A stretch of 64,000 nt of DNA from CAYUMU01 sp964445985 (GTDB taxonomy: Bacteria; Planctomycetota; Planctomycetia; Pirellulales; S012-138): assembly GCA_964445985.1 (NCBI GenBank), contig CAYUMU010000001.1, forward strand, positions 248,001-312,000, given 5' to 3'. Position numbers and translations under genes: made by a program. The notes beneath the pieces were generated by a model. The model searched no databases. It saw nothing but the letters and a program-made list of their open reading frames with translations, and had not been told where the DNA came from. Positions 15,458 to 24,588 of this stretch are shown piece after piece. How positions within the stretch are numbered: the first letter of the stretch is position 1; each line of letters starts with the position of its first letter.

Positions 15458-17803
15458 GTGAGCTGTTTGTTGAACTACCGCTGTCTGATGGTCCTACTCG
15501 CCTGTTGGCAGGTGAGTTCACTCACCGGTGCAACCGCCGCGGAGCAAAAGACGGGCAAGCAAATCTATCTGCAAAAGTGCGCGAGCTGTCACGGTGAGAA
15601 CGGCGGCGGCACCCAAGAGCATTACCCCGACCCCTTAATTGGCGATCGGCCCTTGGGCGATTTAGCCCGCGTGATTGAGAGCACCATGCCGGAGGGGGCG
15701 CCGCAAGAATGCGTGGGCGACGACGCCGCGCTGGTGGCCGCTTACATTTACGACGCCTTTTATTCCCCGATTGCCCAGGCTCGCAATGAACCGGCGCGGA
15801 TCGAGCTCTCGCGGCTCACGGTTCGGCAGTTTCAGCAATCGGTGGCCGATCTGGTCGGCAGTTTTCGGCCCTCGACCCCCAAGGCCCCTTGGGACTACGA
15901 GAACGGTTTGCGGGCTCAGTATTCCAAGAACCGCCGCTTTGGCAAGGGGGATCTGGCCATTGAGCGCGTGGATGCCGTGGTTGATTTTGATTTTGGCGAG
16001 GCGAGTCCTCAGCCAGGCAAGATCGACGCGGAAGAGTTCGCGATTCGCTGGGAAGGGGGGCTCCTGGTCGCCGACACCGGCGATTACGAGTTGATCGTGG
16101 ATACCGACAGCGGCGCTCGGCTGTGGCTCAATGATTTGCAAACGCCGCTGATCGACGCCTGGGTGCAGTCTGGCGGCCGGCAACAACACGTCGGTTCCAT
16201 CCGCCTGATCGGCGGCCGCGTATACCCGCTCAAGCTGGAGATTTTCAAGTCGAAAAAGGCCAAGCAAAAAACGGCGGCCGTGCGGCTGTTGTGGAAAGCG
16301 CCGGAGCAAGCTCGGCAGATTTTGCCCTCGCGGCATTTGCTGGCGGGGCGGTATGCGCCGGTGATGGTCGTGGAGACGGCCTTTCCACCCGATGATCGCA
16401 GCATGGGCTACGAACGCGGCTCGACCATTTCCAAAGAGTGGGATCAGGCCAACACCCACGCCGCGATTGAAGTGGCCGGCAAGATTGCGGCCGATCTTCG
16501 CGGCCTGGCGTCGCTAAGCGACGACGCCTCGAAGCGCCCCGAACAGGTGCGCGCGTTCTGTCGCGCGTTCGTCGGGCGGGCCTTTCGCCGTCCCCTTACC
16601 GATGCCGAGCAGGCTTTGTTTATCGAGCGACAGTTCGCGGCATCGCCCGACCTGGAAACTGCCGTGCGGCGCGTGGTGATGCTTACGCTGAAATCGCCCC
16701 GGTTCTTGTATCGCGAAAATACGGCCGACGGCATGGACCGTTACGAGCGAGCTTCGTGGCTTTCGCTCGGACTTTGGGATTCGCTGCCCGACGAGGCTTT
16801 GCTTGCCGCGGCGGCGGCCGACCAGTTGCAAACGCGAGAGCAAATAGCTTCGCAGGCCAGGCGGATGCTGAAGGATCCCCGAGCCAGGTACAAGGTTCGT
16901 GAGTTCTTGCACCAGTGGTTGAACCTGGACCGCATTCACGATCTTTCGAAAGACGAGCTGACTTACCCCGGCTTCAACGAAGACGTGGTCAGCGATTTGC
17001 GGACCTCTCTCGACCTGTTCTTGGAAGACGCCATTTGGGGCAAGTCGGGCGATTTCCGCCAACTGCTCACGGCCGATACGCTATTGCTCAACGGCCGGCT
17101 CGCCCGATTTTACGATGTCGAGGTGGCTGAAGACGCGCCGTTTGAACCCGTCGGGCTCAATCCCCAGGCTCGCGCGGGGGTGTTGTCGCACCCCTACCTG
17201 ATGACGGGGTTCGCTTATCGCACGACCACTTCGCCCATTCACCGCGGGGTGTTTGTCGCCCGCAACGTGCTGGGCCGATTCCTCAAGCCGCCGCAAGAGG
17301 CCGTGTCGCCGCTGGCGCCCGATCTGCACCCCGATTTGACCACGCGGCAGCGAGTGGGCCTGCAAACGTCGGCCGCGGCCTGTCATGCCTGCCATGCCCT
17401 GATCAACCCGCTCGGCTTTTCGCTGGAAGAATTCGACGCCGTGGGCCGATACCGGGATCTGGAGAAAGGCAAGCCCATCGATGCGAGCGGATCGTATTTA
17501 ACCCAAGGGGGCGAAACGGTCACTTTTTCCGGCGCTCGTGAACTAGGAAACTTTTTGGCGGCTTCGCCCGAAGTGCACGCGGCCTTTGCGGAACGGCTGT
17601 TTCAGTACATGCTCAAACAACCCGTCAGGGCATTTGGCGACGATCGTTTGGAAGCGTTAGGCAAGGAGTTTCGCGAGCACCATTTCAGCGTGCCCGAGTT
17701 ATTGGTAGAAATCATGACGCAATCAATCCTGGCAACCCAGGCCGATTCGCTCACCAAGGCAAAGCTGGGGGCGGCAACTTCCCTGGATCGTGGCCAGCGT
17801 TAA
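15458..17803 (+). CDS. Planctomycete cytochrome c / DUF1592-DUF1588-DUF1585 protein with PA14-like domain
   Basis: A 781-residue exported protein from a GTG at 15458, with AAAGG about 9 bases upstream; an ATG at 15488 is possible. The signal peptide covers residues 1-28. A c-type haem site is CASCH at 41-45. Residues 170-300 resemble a PA14 or carbohydrate-binding beta domain (LLVADTGDYELIVDTDSGAR). Then come DUF1592 (about 410-545, with FCRAFVGRAFRRPLTDAE), DUF1588 (about 565-665, with ATTTSPIHRG-like text and CHACHALINPLGF) and DUF1585 (about 680-755). The gene is followed by a DUF1552 gene, the standard planctomycete pairing. The pair is thought to handle complex polysaccharides or redox reactions at the cell surface; no activity is proven. 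Confidence 0.92.
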   Translation: MSCLLNYRCLMVLLACWQVSSLTGATAAEQKTGKQIYLQKCASCHGENGGGTQEHYPDPLIGDRPLGDLARVIESTMPEGAPQECVGDDAALVAAYIYDAFYSPIAQARNEPARIELSRLTVRQFQQSVADLVGSFRPSTPKAPWDYENGLRAQYSKNRRFGKGDLAIERVDAVVDFDFGEASPQPGKIDAEEFAIRWEGGLLVADTGDYELIVDTDSGARLWLNDLQTPLIDAWVQSGGRQQHVGSIRLIGGRVYPLKLEIFKSKKAKQKTAAVRLLWKAPEQARQILPSRHLLAGRYAPVMVVETAFPPDDRSMGYERGSTISKEWDQANTHAAIEVAGKIAADLRGLASLSDDASKRPEQVRAFCRAFVGRAFRRPLTDAEQALFIERQFAASPDLETAVRRVVMLTLKSPRFLYRENTADGMDRYERASWLSLGLWDSLPDEALLAAAAADQLQTREQIASQARRMLKDPRARYKVREFLHQWLNLDRIHDLSKDELTYPGFNEDVVSDLRTSLDLFLEDAIWGKSGDFRQLLTADTLLLNGRLARFYDVEVAEDAPFEPVGLNPQARAGVLSHPYLMTGFAYRTTTSPIHRGVFVARNVLGRFLKPPQEAVSPLAPDLHPDLTTRQRVGLQTSAAACHACHALINPLGFSLEEFDAVGRYRDLEKGKPIDASGSYLTQGGETVTFSGARELGNFLAASPEVHAAFAERLFQYMLKQPVRAFGDDRLEALGKEFREHHFSVPELLVEIMTQSILATQADSLTKAKLGAATSLDRGQR

Positions 17804-17890
17804 CCCACCCGGCGTGCGCCCCCCAAACGCGGTGGCCTCCGCAACCCCAATCAATTCAAAGTCCCCAACGACACGCATCAGGAGATAACC

Positions 17891-19207
17891 GTGAATCCCA
17901 CCAGCCGACGCAGCTTTCTTCGCCAAATGGGCCTGGGCGCCGCCGCGCTCCCCTTTGTGTGGAATTTGCCCAGCCTGGGGTTTGGCGCCGAGGGTGTTCG
18001 CAAGCAGCGGCTGGTGGTGATGTTCAGCCCCAACGGCGTAATTCCCAAGAACTTCTGGCCCGACGAGCAGGGCACGTTGACCAGTTTCAAAGAAAGCCTG
18101 ACGCCGCTGGAGCCGTTCCGCGACCGCACCATGATTCTGAACGGCGTTTGCGATCGCGTGCGGGGCGATGGCGACAACCACATGCGCGGCATTGGCTGTT
18201 TGCTGACAGGCATCGAGCTGTTCCCCGGCAACATTCAAGGGGGATCGCACACGCCGGCTGGCTGGTCGAGCGGGCACTCCATCGATCAAGAAATCAAGAA
18301 CTTCCTCCAGGCCAATCCGGCCACCCGCACGCGGTTTGGTTCGCTGGAGTTTGGCGTGATGGTGCCCGACCGGGCCGACACCTGGACGCGCATGGTCTAC
18401 ACCGGCCCCAACAAACCGATCGCGCCGATCGACGATCCCTACCAAATGTTTGCCCGGCTGTATGGACAGGTGAAAGACCGCGAAAGCCTGAAGAGCATCC
18501 TCGACGATCTGAAAGATGACCTCGGCAAGTTGCGAACTTCGATCAGCCCCGATGACCGTCGGCTGCTGGACGAGCACGCCACGTTTGTGCGCGAAATGGA
18601 AGCCGAACTCCGTTCCGAAGCCAATCGCGACCTGGTGCACGCCGTGCCCGAGTTGGAGCCGGGGGTGAAGCAAGAAAACGATCACTTGCCGCAAATCAGC
18701 AAAATGCAGATCGATTTGATGGTGAACAGCTTTGTGGCCGATTTCTCGCGGATCGCCACGTTCCAGTTCACCAATTCGGTCGGCCAGGCCAAGATGAAGT
18801 GGCTGGGCATCGAGGAAGGCCACCACGATCTTTCGCACGAGCCCGACAGCAACGATACGGCCGTGGATAAGCTCACCCGCATCAACAAGTGGTACTGCGA
18901 GCAGCTCGCCTACCTGGTAAAGCGACTGGCCGATACGCCCGAGCCGGGCGGGGTGGGCAGCCTGCTGGACAATACCCTGCTGGTCTGGACCAACGAGCTC
19001 GGCAAGGGGAACTCGCACACCTTGGACAACATTCCCTTTGTGCTGATCGGCGGCGGGTTGGACTTCAAAATGGGCCGCTCGCTCAAGTTTGACCGCGTGC
19101 CGCACAACCGGTTGCTGATGTCTTTGGCCCACGGCTTCGGGCACGCCATCGAGCGGTTCGGCAATCCCGACTTCTGCCAGGATGGCCCCCTGACGGGGCT
19201 AACCTAA
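17891..19207 (+). CDS. DUF1552 protein, Tat-exported
   Basis: A 438-residue protein from a GTG at 17891 with CAGGAGATAACC just before it. The N-terminus NPTSRRSFLRQMGLGAAALP is a twin-arginine signal, implying export in folded form. Family stretches include RLVVMFSPNGVIPKNFWP, GDNHMRGIGCLLTG, DYFSRI-like text VADFSRIATFQFTNSVG and HHDLSHEPDS. DUF1552 is related to the DUF1501/sulfatase-like fold, but no catalytic residues can be named. It lies 87 bases downstream of the DUF1592 gene on the same strand and probably shares its transcript. The stop is 21 bases from the convergent thiL. Confidence 0.92.
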   Translation: MNPTSRRSFLRQMGLGAAALPFVWNLPSLGFGAEGVRKQRLVVMFSPNGVIPKNFWPDEQGTLTSFKESLTPLEPFRDRTMILNGVCDRVRGDGDNHMRGIGCLLTGIELFPGNIQGGSHTPAGWSSGHSIDQEIKNFLQANPATRTRFGSLEFGVMVPDRADTWTRMVYTGPNKPIAPIDDPYQMFARLYGQVKDRESLKSILDDLKDDLGKLRTSISPDDRRLLDEHATFVREMEAELRSEANRDLVHAVPELEPGVKQENDHLPQISKMQIDLMVNSFVADFSRIATFQFTNSVGQAKMKWLGIEEGHHDLSHEPDSNDTAVDKLTRINKWYCEQLAYLVKRLADTPEPGGVGSLLDNTLLVWTNELGKGNSHTLDNIPFVLIGGGLDFKMGRSLKFDRVPHNRLLMSLAHGFGHAIERFGNPDFCQDGPLTGLT

Positions 19208-19228
19208 CGTGGGCTGCTGCATGCCACT

Positions 19229-20209
19229 TTATTTGAGGAGCGAAGAACCGTGGAGAAACCCGCGGGGCTCTAGCAGTTGCTGATCGCCGGCCGGGTCTAC
19301 GGACCAGAGCCCCTCTTCCGCCGTGAACTGGCCAATGTGCGTGATGGGCATGTTTGCAAACGGTTGATCGTGCAGCAGGCGCCGCGCCTCGGTGGGCGGC
19401 ACTGCCAGCAGCAGTTCAAAATCTTCGCCATCGCCCAGGGCGTGATCGAGCGCTGAGCGCGAGTCAGTCGAGGTATTCGCCAACTGTTGAGCCGCGGGCG
19501 AGATCGGCACCTGTGCCAGGTTGAGCACCGCGCCGCGGTTGCTGGCTTTGGCAAGACGTGAAAGGTCGAGCGTCAAGCCATCGCTGATATCCATGCCGGC
19601 GTGCAGCGTGTAATTGGCCTGCAACCATTGGGCTTCGGCCACGCGCGGTTGAAAGTCGAAGTGGTGGCCGAGAATGCTGCCGCCGAGGCTGCCGGTGACC
19701 AGGATCCAATCGCCTGGCTGGGCGCCCGTGCGGCGCAGCGGTCCCGCCGGTCCCGGCTCTCCCAGCAGGGTAATGTTGATCGCCAGTGGATGATTCCAGG
19801 TGTTGACGTCGCCCCCGGCGATTGCCACGTCGAACTCTTCCGCCAAGGGGAGCAGGCCTTCGTAAAGTTGTTGGGCCAGGGCCAGCGTATCGAGATGCAC
19901 CGAGCCCGCGCCGGGGAGACCGCCCGTTGCTGCGCCGGTTTGGGGAAGCAACAGCGACACCACGGCCGCCACCGGCTTGGCCGCCATCGCCGCCATGTCG
20001 CTGAGGTTCACGGCCAAGGCCTTGCGGCCTACCCGGCGGGGGTCCACCTGCGAAAGCACAAAATCGACCTCGTCGCTGACCAGGTCGGTCGTCACCAGCA
20101 GATTGCCGCTGGCGATGTTCACCAGGGCCGTATCATCGGCAATTCCCCAGGGAACGCGCTCGCTGGCTTTCAGCCGCGGCGCCAACCAGTCGAGAAAGGC
20201 TTGTTCCAT
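19229..20209 (-). CDS. thiL: Thiamine-monophosphate kinase
   Basis: A 326-residue protein, the usual ThiL length. ThiL phosphorylates thiamine monophosphate with ATP to make the cofactor thiamine pyrophosphate. The ATP/Mg motifs GIADDTALV (near residue 22), VNLSDMAAM, AIAGGDVNTW and HAGMDISDGLTLDL are all present; GIADD replaces the commoner GIGDD. The last 60 residues (DFELLLAVPP and so on) fit the C-terminal domain. It is not beside other thi genes. Upstream on the same strand are the ceramidase-like and MFS genes, and only the repeat block at 20213-20255 separates its start from the stop of the former. Confidence 0.93.
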   Translation of the reverse strand: MEQAFLDWLAPRLKASERVPWGIADDTALVNIASGNLLVTTDLVSDEVDFVLSQVDPRRVGRKALAVNLSDMAAMAAKPVAAVVSLLLPQTGAATGGLPGAGSVHLDTLALAQQLYEGLLPLAEEFDVAIAGGDVNTWNHPLAINITLLGEPGPAGPLRRTGAQPGDWILVTGSLGGSILGHHFDFQPRVAEAQWLQANYTLHAGMDISDGLTLDLSRLAKASNRGAVLNLAQVPISPAAQQLANTSTDSRSALDHALGDGEDFELLLAVPPTEARRLLHDQPFANMPITHIGQFTAEEGLWSVDPAGDQQLLEPRGFLHGSSLLK

Positions 20210-20212
20210 GGG

Positions 20213-20255
20213 AGTGGCTGGTTGCTAGTTGCTAGTGGCTGGTGGCTAGTTGCTG
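20213..20255. repeat. Degenerate short tandem repeat, second block
   Basis: Words such as TGGCTGGTTGCTAGT and GGCTGGTGGCTAGTTGC repeat with a period of about 10-11. They are the reverse complement of the words at 2156-2230. The block sits between thiL and the gene to its right and reaches into the last codons of that gene. Confidence 0.65.
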
Positions 20256-21742
20256 GCGATGGCGATGGCCTCGGCTGCTGCTTCGATGACGGTTTCGAGG
20301 GCGCCGGGAGCGAGCAGGGCGATCGATTCTTGATAGATGCCGGCGCCGTAAAGCTCACGGGGCGGAAGGTACGACGGTCCCCAACCACCGGCGATGCCCA
20401 GCACCAGCAGCGGAAGTTGGCAGCGACGGCGAAGTTCGGTTTGCAACTGCTGGTAGGGCTCGCCTGGCACGGCCAGTAGGAATGCCGAACCAAACCGGAA
20501 CAGCCGCATCCGAAAGTTGAATTGCCGACCACCATCAAGCACCGCCAACCGGGTCAACATGCGGTCGGCGCGTTCGATCAGTGCCCGACAATCGGCAGCC
20601 AGGGCGGTATTGCCTTGGGCGACCGCCGCCGATTGCTGTTCGACCAGGTCGCGGCGCTGGGATTGCACTTCTTCCACCGTCGGCAGATCCTCGCGGCAAG
20701 GGAGCGTGAGCTGCCAATCGCGGACCCGCCAGGTTTCCGCCAGTTGACGATCAGTAGATGAACAGGGTTGGTAGGCCCACGTGCCGATGGTGGCGCCCGA
20801 AATCACCGGCCCGGTGTAGTTGAATCGCATGCCCGCAGGAGGCAGGGCTGCGATTGCCGAGAGCGCCGCATAGCCCAGTTGGCGGCCGTTCTGGTCGGCG
20901 ACGGCCGGATCGCCCACAAAACCAACCTTGGGCCCCAAATCGCCGGAAGCTCCTTGCAGAAACACACAGGTGCCGCCGGTGGCGGTTTCCACGGTCTCGC
21001 GCATGGCGCCGGGAAAATCCGGACTGATCAGGCGGTTATCCCAGGCCAGCGTGGTGGGGTGGCAAGCATAGTTGACGAGCGTGGCCAGCACGCTTCCATC
21101 GTCGGCGGTGGCTCGGGCAACCAGCACGGTATCGTCGGCAAAGCCGCTGGGGTGGTAACCGCAAACAAATTGTTGGCTGTCTGCATCCCACAGATCGCGA
21201 TGCGCGGCCAGCGCGCACTGCCCTGGGCCGAACACCAGGGAGACCGGTTGTTGGTTGGCCAGAGCCGAGCGAACCGTCGCGGCGATCTTTTCGGCCATTT
21301 CCTGCAGGTAAGGCGCGATGCGGTCGCCGCCGGGCAGGCTTTCGCGATCGCTCGACATCAGCCCTGCCGCGTGCGTGTGAGAGAACGAAAACAACAGGCA
21401 CTCCCGCGGCACGCCCCCCTGGGCCGCAACCGTTTCTTCCACCGCTTCCATCTCGCGGCGGAATAACAAACAGTGGTCGAGCGCGATCAAGACCAGCAAA
21501 TTTTGCGGCGAAGCTGCCGGAGCTGGTTGCCCTGCTTGTTGCTCAGCGTGGGAGGACTGGGCCAGCGGCGCCAGGGCCAAGACCGTGGCCGTGAGCGGGC
21601 GATGGACGCCTTCGGCCCGATCGTGGGAGGCCGCGCCCCACATACGATGGTAAATATCGGCGGGGGGCGTGATATCGGCCCTGGCCACGCCCAGCCGGCA
21701 GCGGCTTTGGGGTGGCAGCTCGGAGAGGTGCTGATGGGACAT
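20246..21742 (-). CDS. Neutral/alkaline ceramidase-like hydrolase
   Basis: A 498-residue protein starting MSHQHLSELPPQSRC. The opening CRLGVARADITPPADIY, then LLFSFSHTHAAGL and VNYACHPTTLAWDN, match the N-terminal domain of neutral/alkaline non-lysosomal ceramidases (PF04734), with the paired histidines of the zinc site in SHTHAA and ACHPTTL. No signal peptide is seen, in contrast to classical secreted ceramidases, and the C-terminal domain is short. Planctomycetes encode many such proteins whose substrates are unknown, so amide or ester hydrolysis of a lipid is only inferred. The last residues (AIAIASN) are encoded inside a tandem repeat. It lies between thiL and an MFS gene on the same strand. 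Confidence 0.82.
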   Translation of the reverse strand: MSHQHLSELPPQSRCRLGVARADITPPADIYHRMWGAASHDRAEGVHRPLTATVLALAPLAQSSHAEQQAGQPAPAASPQNLLVLIALDHCLLFRREMEAVEETVAAQGGVPRECLLFSFSHTHAAGLMSSDRESLPGGDRIAPYLQEMAEKIAATVRSALANQQPVSLVFGPGQCALAAHRDLWDADSQQFVCGYHPSGFADDTVLVARATADDGSVLATLVNYACHPTTLAWDNRLISPDFPGAMRETVETATGGTCVFLQGASGDLGPKVGFVGDPAVADQNGRQLGYAALSAIAALPPAGMRFNYTGPVISGATIGTWAYQPCSSTDRQLAETWRVRDWQLTLPCREDLPTVEEVQSQRRDLVEQQSAAVAQGNTALAADCRALIERADRMLTRLAVLDGGRQFNFRMRLFRFGSAFLLAVPGEPYQQLQTELRRRCQLPLLVLGIAGGWGPSYLPPRELYGAGIYQESIALLAPGALETVIEAAAEAIAIASN

Positions 21743-21883
21743 GGTGAGACAGAACGCAATTGCGAGGCCGAGTTGGATTCCACGCTACGAAAGCCCGCGG
21801 ATGGAATGGAGTTGGCAATATATCAGAACGATATATCGCCTGGCAGCGCGCCGCGGTCGATTATGCGCCGCGCGATGCCGCCG

Positions 21884-23581
21884 CTAGGCAGCGCGGGACG
21901 CAACCGTCTCGGGCTGGGATGCTGCTGCTAGGGCGGGAGCTGGTTGAAGTTCAACCCCTGAGCGCAACTCGTCAGACATGGCAGCCACAACGTGCGGAGC
22001 GGGCGCCGGGCAGTGCAGGGAAACGTCCAAGCCTGGCAATTCGGGCTCGGGGCGGCGGAACGTGCGGTACATTTCGAGCGGGAACCGCAGGATCCGGATC
22101 GGCGTGACGCCGACCAGTTCGGCCATCACCACCCGCACGCCTTCGGAACTGGGTTCGCGCACCCGTCGGGCCAGTACGGCAGCCAGCAAACGGAGCACCA
22201 GGCTCACGGAAAACAGCACGTGGAAATTCGTGAGCGACAGGCCGCCCACCATCCAAGTGGTATGGCTGGTGAGGGTCATGAAAACCCCGGCCAGAATGGA
22301 AGTCACGCCACCCACCATGCCTGCCACGGCAGTGCCGGCGGCAATGAACATGGCCCGATTTTCGGTGGGGGAGTTTTTGATCAAAAACCCGTTGTTGGCG
22401 ATTGCAATGCCAGCATTGAGGGCGGCATCGATCATAAAGGCGGGGATCAAGATCCAAAAAGCAAGCTGGGGATCTTGCGGCGTCAGCAGCAAAGCCAGCA
22501 CGTTCAGCGATTTAAAGGCAGTGCAAATCACCAGCACCGGCCGATTGCCATACACTTCGGCCAGGCGGCCCAACCGTGTCGAAAACATGGCCCCGCCGAT
22601 CCAGGAACACGTCCAGAGCAGCATCACGTGGTAAACATCCATGCCCACATAGGCCAGCAGGTAGTAACTGATAAACGGGGCCGCGACCATGGCGGCCACG
22701 TGCCAGTAGCACGTAAAACCGATGAAGCATCGGAAGTCGGCATGCCGGAACGGGGCGGAAAGCACATCGCGGAGGCGAGGGCTGGGCGCCGGCGTGACCG
22801 GCGGTTCGTCCACCTTGGCAAACAACAAAATATCGGCCACGCCAAATACCGCGCCAACGACCAGCAACACGCCGAACGACGAGCGGATGCCCGAGTCGTC
22901 TTCGAGCATGAATAGGGCGCCGCCAAAGAGCGAAACCGCCGCCGCCACCTGCATCCAGCTATGGCGCCTTCCCCAATAGTGGTTCAGGCCACGGTGAGGA
23001 AGATAATCGCCCATCCAGCTAAGCCACAGCGGCGTGCTGAAATGGATCAGCCCATGGTTGAGCGCGGTGATGCCCATCAAGAGCCACAACCAAACCTGGT
23101 TGGCAACGTCGGGCATGAGCCAGGCCCCCAATGCCATGGGCAGAAAGAGCAACCGCTGCACGAGCGTCACCCAAAACCAAACGCGGCGGCGGTACTTCAA
23201 GCGATTGGCGGCCAGGGCGGCCAAGAATTGCATGAACAGCATGCCGGTGGGGATCGCGCCCAGAATGCCAATGTGCAGCCCCGTGGCGCCGAAGGATCGC
23301 GCATACTCGATCGTGGCCGGCGACATGGTGAGTTGCGTGTAAACCATCGCCAGGCATCCGGCAACGACGATGGCAAACTTAGCGGCCGGCAGCGACCACA
23401 CGGTTAGCGAAAGCTCCAGTAAAGCCGGGGGGGCACGATCCCGGCGGAAGTCCAATCGGGGTTTGGGCGGGAGAAGGCCGCCCACCAATCGAGTGTAGAG
23501 AAAGCGGAAAATCACCGCGAGGTGGGATTCGGGGAAGAAACTAAAAATTTGCCGCCAGCAAATCCCCCGGCAGGGTGGCAT
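21884..23581 (-). CDS. MFS-type membrane transporter
   Basis: About 565 residues with roughly twelve hydrophobic segments, starting near FAIVVAGCLAMVYTQLT and ending near VLFSVSLVLRLLAAVLA. The loop after helix 2 reads ANRLKYRRRVWFW and the one after helix 8 TRLGRLAEVYGNRPVLV, both MFS-like. A 90-residue hydrophilic tail rich in Pro and Ala follows, which is longer than usual. The substrate is not predictable. The start is uncertain: the frame opens at 23581, but the first 22 residues look weak and a GTG at 23515 is an alternative. It stands 142 bases upstream of the ceramidase-like gene on the same strand. Confidence 0.83.
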   Translation of the reverse strand: MPPCRGICWRQIFSFFPESHLAVIFRFLYTRLVGGLLPPKPRLDFRRDRAPPALLELSLTVWSLPAAKFAIVVAGCLAMVYTQLTMSPATIEYARSFGATGLHIGILGAIPTGMLFMQFLAALAANRLKYRRRVWFWVTLVQRLLFLPMALGAWLMPDVANQVWLWLLMGITALNHGLIHFSTPLWLSWMGDYLPHRGLNHYWGRRHSWMQVAAAVSLFGGALFMLEDDSGIRSSFGVLLVVGAVFGVADILLFAKVDEPPVTPAPSPRLRDVLSAPFRHADFRCFIGFTCYWHVAAMVAAPFISYYLLAYVGMDVYHVMLLWTCSWIGGAMFSTRLGRLAEVYGNRPVLVICTAFKSLNVLALLLTPQDPQLAFWILIPAFMIDAALNAGIAIANNGFLIKNSPTENRAMFIAAGTAVAGMVGGVTSILAGVFMTLTSHTTWMVGGLSLTNFHVLFSVSLVLRLLAAVLARRVREPSSEGVRVVMAELVGVTPIRILRFPLEMYRTFRRPEPELPGLDVSLHCPAPAPHVVAAMSDELRSGVELQPAPALAAASQPETVASRAA

Positions 23582-23782
23582 TGATTATTTCTTTTCCTTT
23601 CGGGTGCTTGGCTTTGCCAGTGTGAATGGACATCGAACCTAACGACGAACATGGCTCCGCTCCGAAGGTCGAAGGCAGACCATGCTTCGTGGTGGGACCG
23701 CCATTGTGCTAGCACCGAGTCAACCGGCACACCAGCGGTTATGTGGTATTCCACGCGAGGCGGCGATCCAACAGCCCGCGAA

Positions 23783-23828
23783 CACTGGCATAGCCCAGTG
23801 GCACCCGACTGGGGGGTAGCCGCCAGTG
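23783..23828. repeat. Nested hairpin, possible dispersed intergenic repeat
   Basis: Outer arms CACTGGC (23783-23789) and GCCAGTG (23822-23828) enclose inner arms CCCAGT (23794-23799) and ACTGGG (23808-23813). The two-storey symmetry in a non-coding region suggests a folded RNA or a REP-like element. Confidence 0.5.
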
Positions 23829-23856
23829 CCACGCCAGCCGGCTCACGACTTTCTTG

Positions 23857-23892
23857 CTCCCTTCTCCCCCGATACTCCGGGGGAGAAGGGAG
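23857..23892. repeat. Perfect 15-bp stem-loop
   Basis: CTCCCTTCTCCCCCG at 23857-23871 is followed by the loop ATACTC and then CGGGGGAGAAGGGAG at 23878-23892. The stem has no mismatch. After it comes AAAAGGAG, so it is not a typical rightward terminator. It could be a REP-like element. Confidence 0.75.
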
Positions 23893-24138
23893 AAAAGGAG
23901 TTTCGCGCCGCTGCTTTCACTCGACCGGGTGCAAGCCGCTCAAAGCCCGCGAAAATCCTACACACCTAGAAAACGGCAAAGGTGATCGATGTTACAATTT
24001 GAACGGCGAGGCGGTTGGCCGCCGGCCGATAAATCCGTATGATGCTATTGGTTTTAGGGTGGATGTTGTCACCCGCTGGCAACCTCGGTTTTGGCAGCAC
24101 GATAGACAACGAGAAACACAAACGAGAAATTCCGCGCC

Positions 24139-24534
24139 ATGGCGAAACAAGGCCCTCGTAAAAAACTTCCCAAAGAGCTGGCGGTGATTAACGCCGACAA
24201 CTGCACCGGCTGCGAATCGTGCCTGGAAGTTTGCCCCGTCGATTGCATCGTGCTCAAAAAGATCGATTTCGGCGTCATCAAGGGCACCCAGCAATGGTGC
24301 GAGATCGACCTGGAGCGCTGCGTGGGCTGCGAGGTTTGCGTCCACATTCCGCAAAAGAAAACAAACCCTTACGAGCTAACGGTTTGCCCCTGGGACGCCA
24401 TTGAAATGGTGCCTACCGAACTGGTGGCCCAGGCCGTTGCCCAAATTGGCGGTCCGCCCGAGTACATTCAAGAGAACTGGGACCGCCTGGTCGGCACGGC
24501 CCAGCATTTGGCGGAGTTGAAGGCGAGCAGCTAG
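24139..24534 (+). CDS. 4Fe-4S dicluster ferredoxin-type protein
   Basis: A 131-residue soluble protein starting MAKQGPRKKLPKE. The first cluster motif is canonical, CTGCESCLEVCPVDC. The second starts CVGCEVC but then reads VHIPQKKTNPYELTVCP, so the fourth Cys comes 17 residues later instead of 3. The clusters may share ligands in the usual ferredoxin way, with the fourth Cys of one motif serving the other. The 45-residue C-terminal tail has no Cys. It presumably passes low-potential electrons in the cytoplasm; partners are unknown and no oxidoreductase is next to it. The gene after it starts 54 bases downstream on the same strand. Confidence 0.85.
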   Translation: MAKQGPRKKLPKELAVINADNCTGCESCLEVCPVDCIVLKKIDFGVIKGTQQWCEIDLERCVGCEVCVHIPQKKTNPYELTVCPWDAIEMVPTELVAQAVAQIGGPPEYIQENWDRLVGTAQHLAELKASS

Positions 24535-24588
24535 CAATCCCCATTGCTGTCGCATTCCATTCGCGATTTCGTTCTCGCCGTGGGGTGA

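Larger units (their letters stand above)
23582..24138. other. Intergenic region with two strong stem-loops
   Basis: Between the divergent MFS and ferredoxin genes I find no supported gene. The region holds a nested hairpin at 23783-23828 and a perfect 15-bp hairpin at 23857-23892 (both annotated). The promoter of the ferredoxin gene should lie in the AT-richer part after 23990, but no convincing pair of boxes stands out. Confidence 0.5.

Noticed and set aside
17723..19144. Leftward open frame of 473 codons
   Set aside because: Antisense to the well-supported DUF1552 gene; the translation shows no family and no ribosome site.
23651..24187. Rightward open frame overlapping the ferredoxin start
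   Set aside because: It crosses two strong hairpins, has no protein-like composition and overlaps the ferredoxin gene in another frame.
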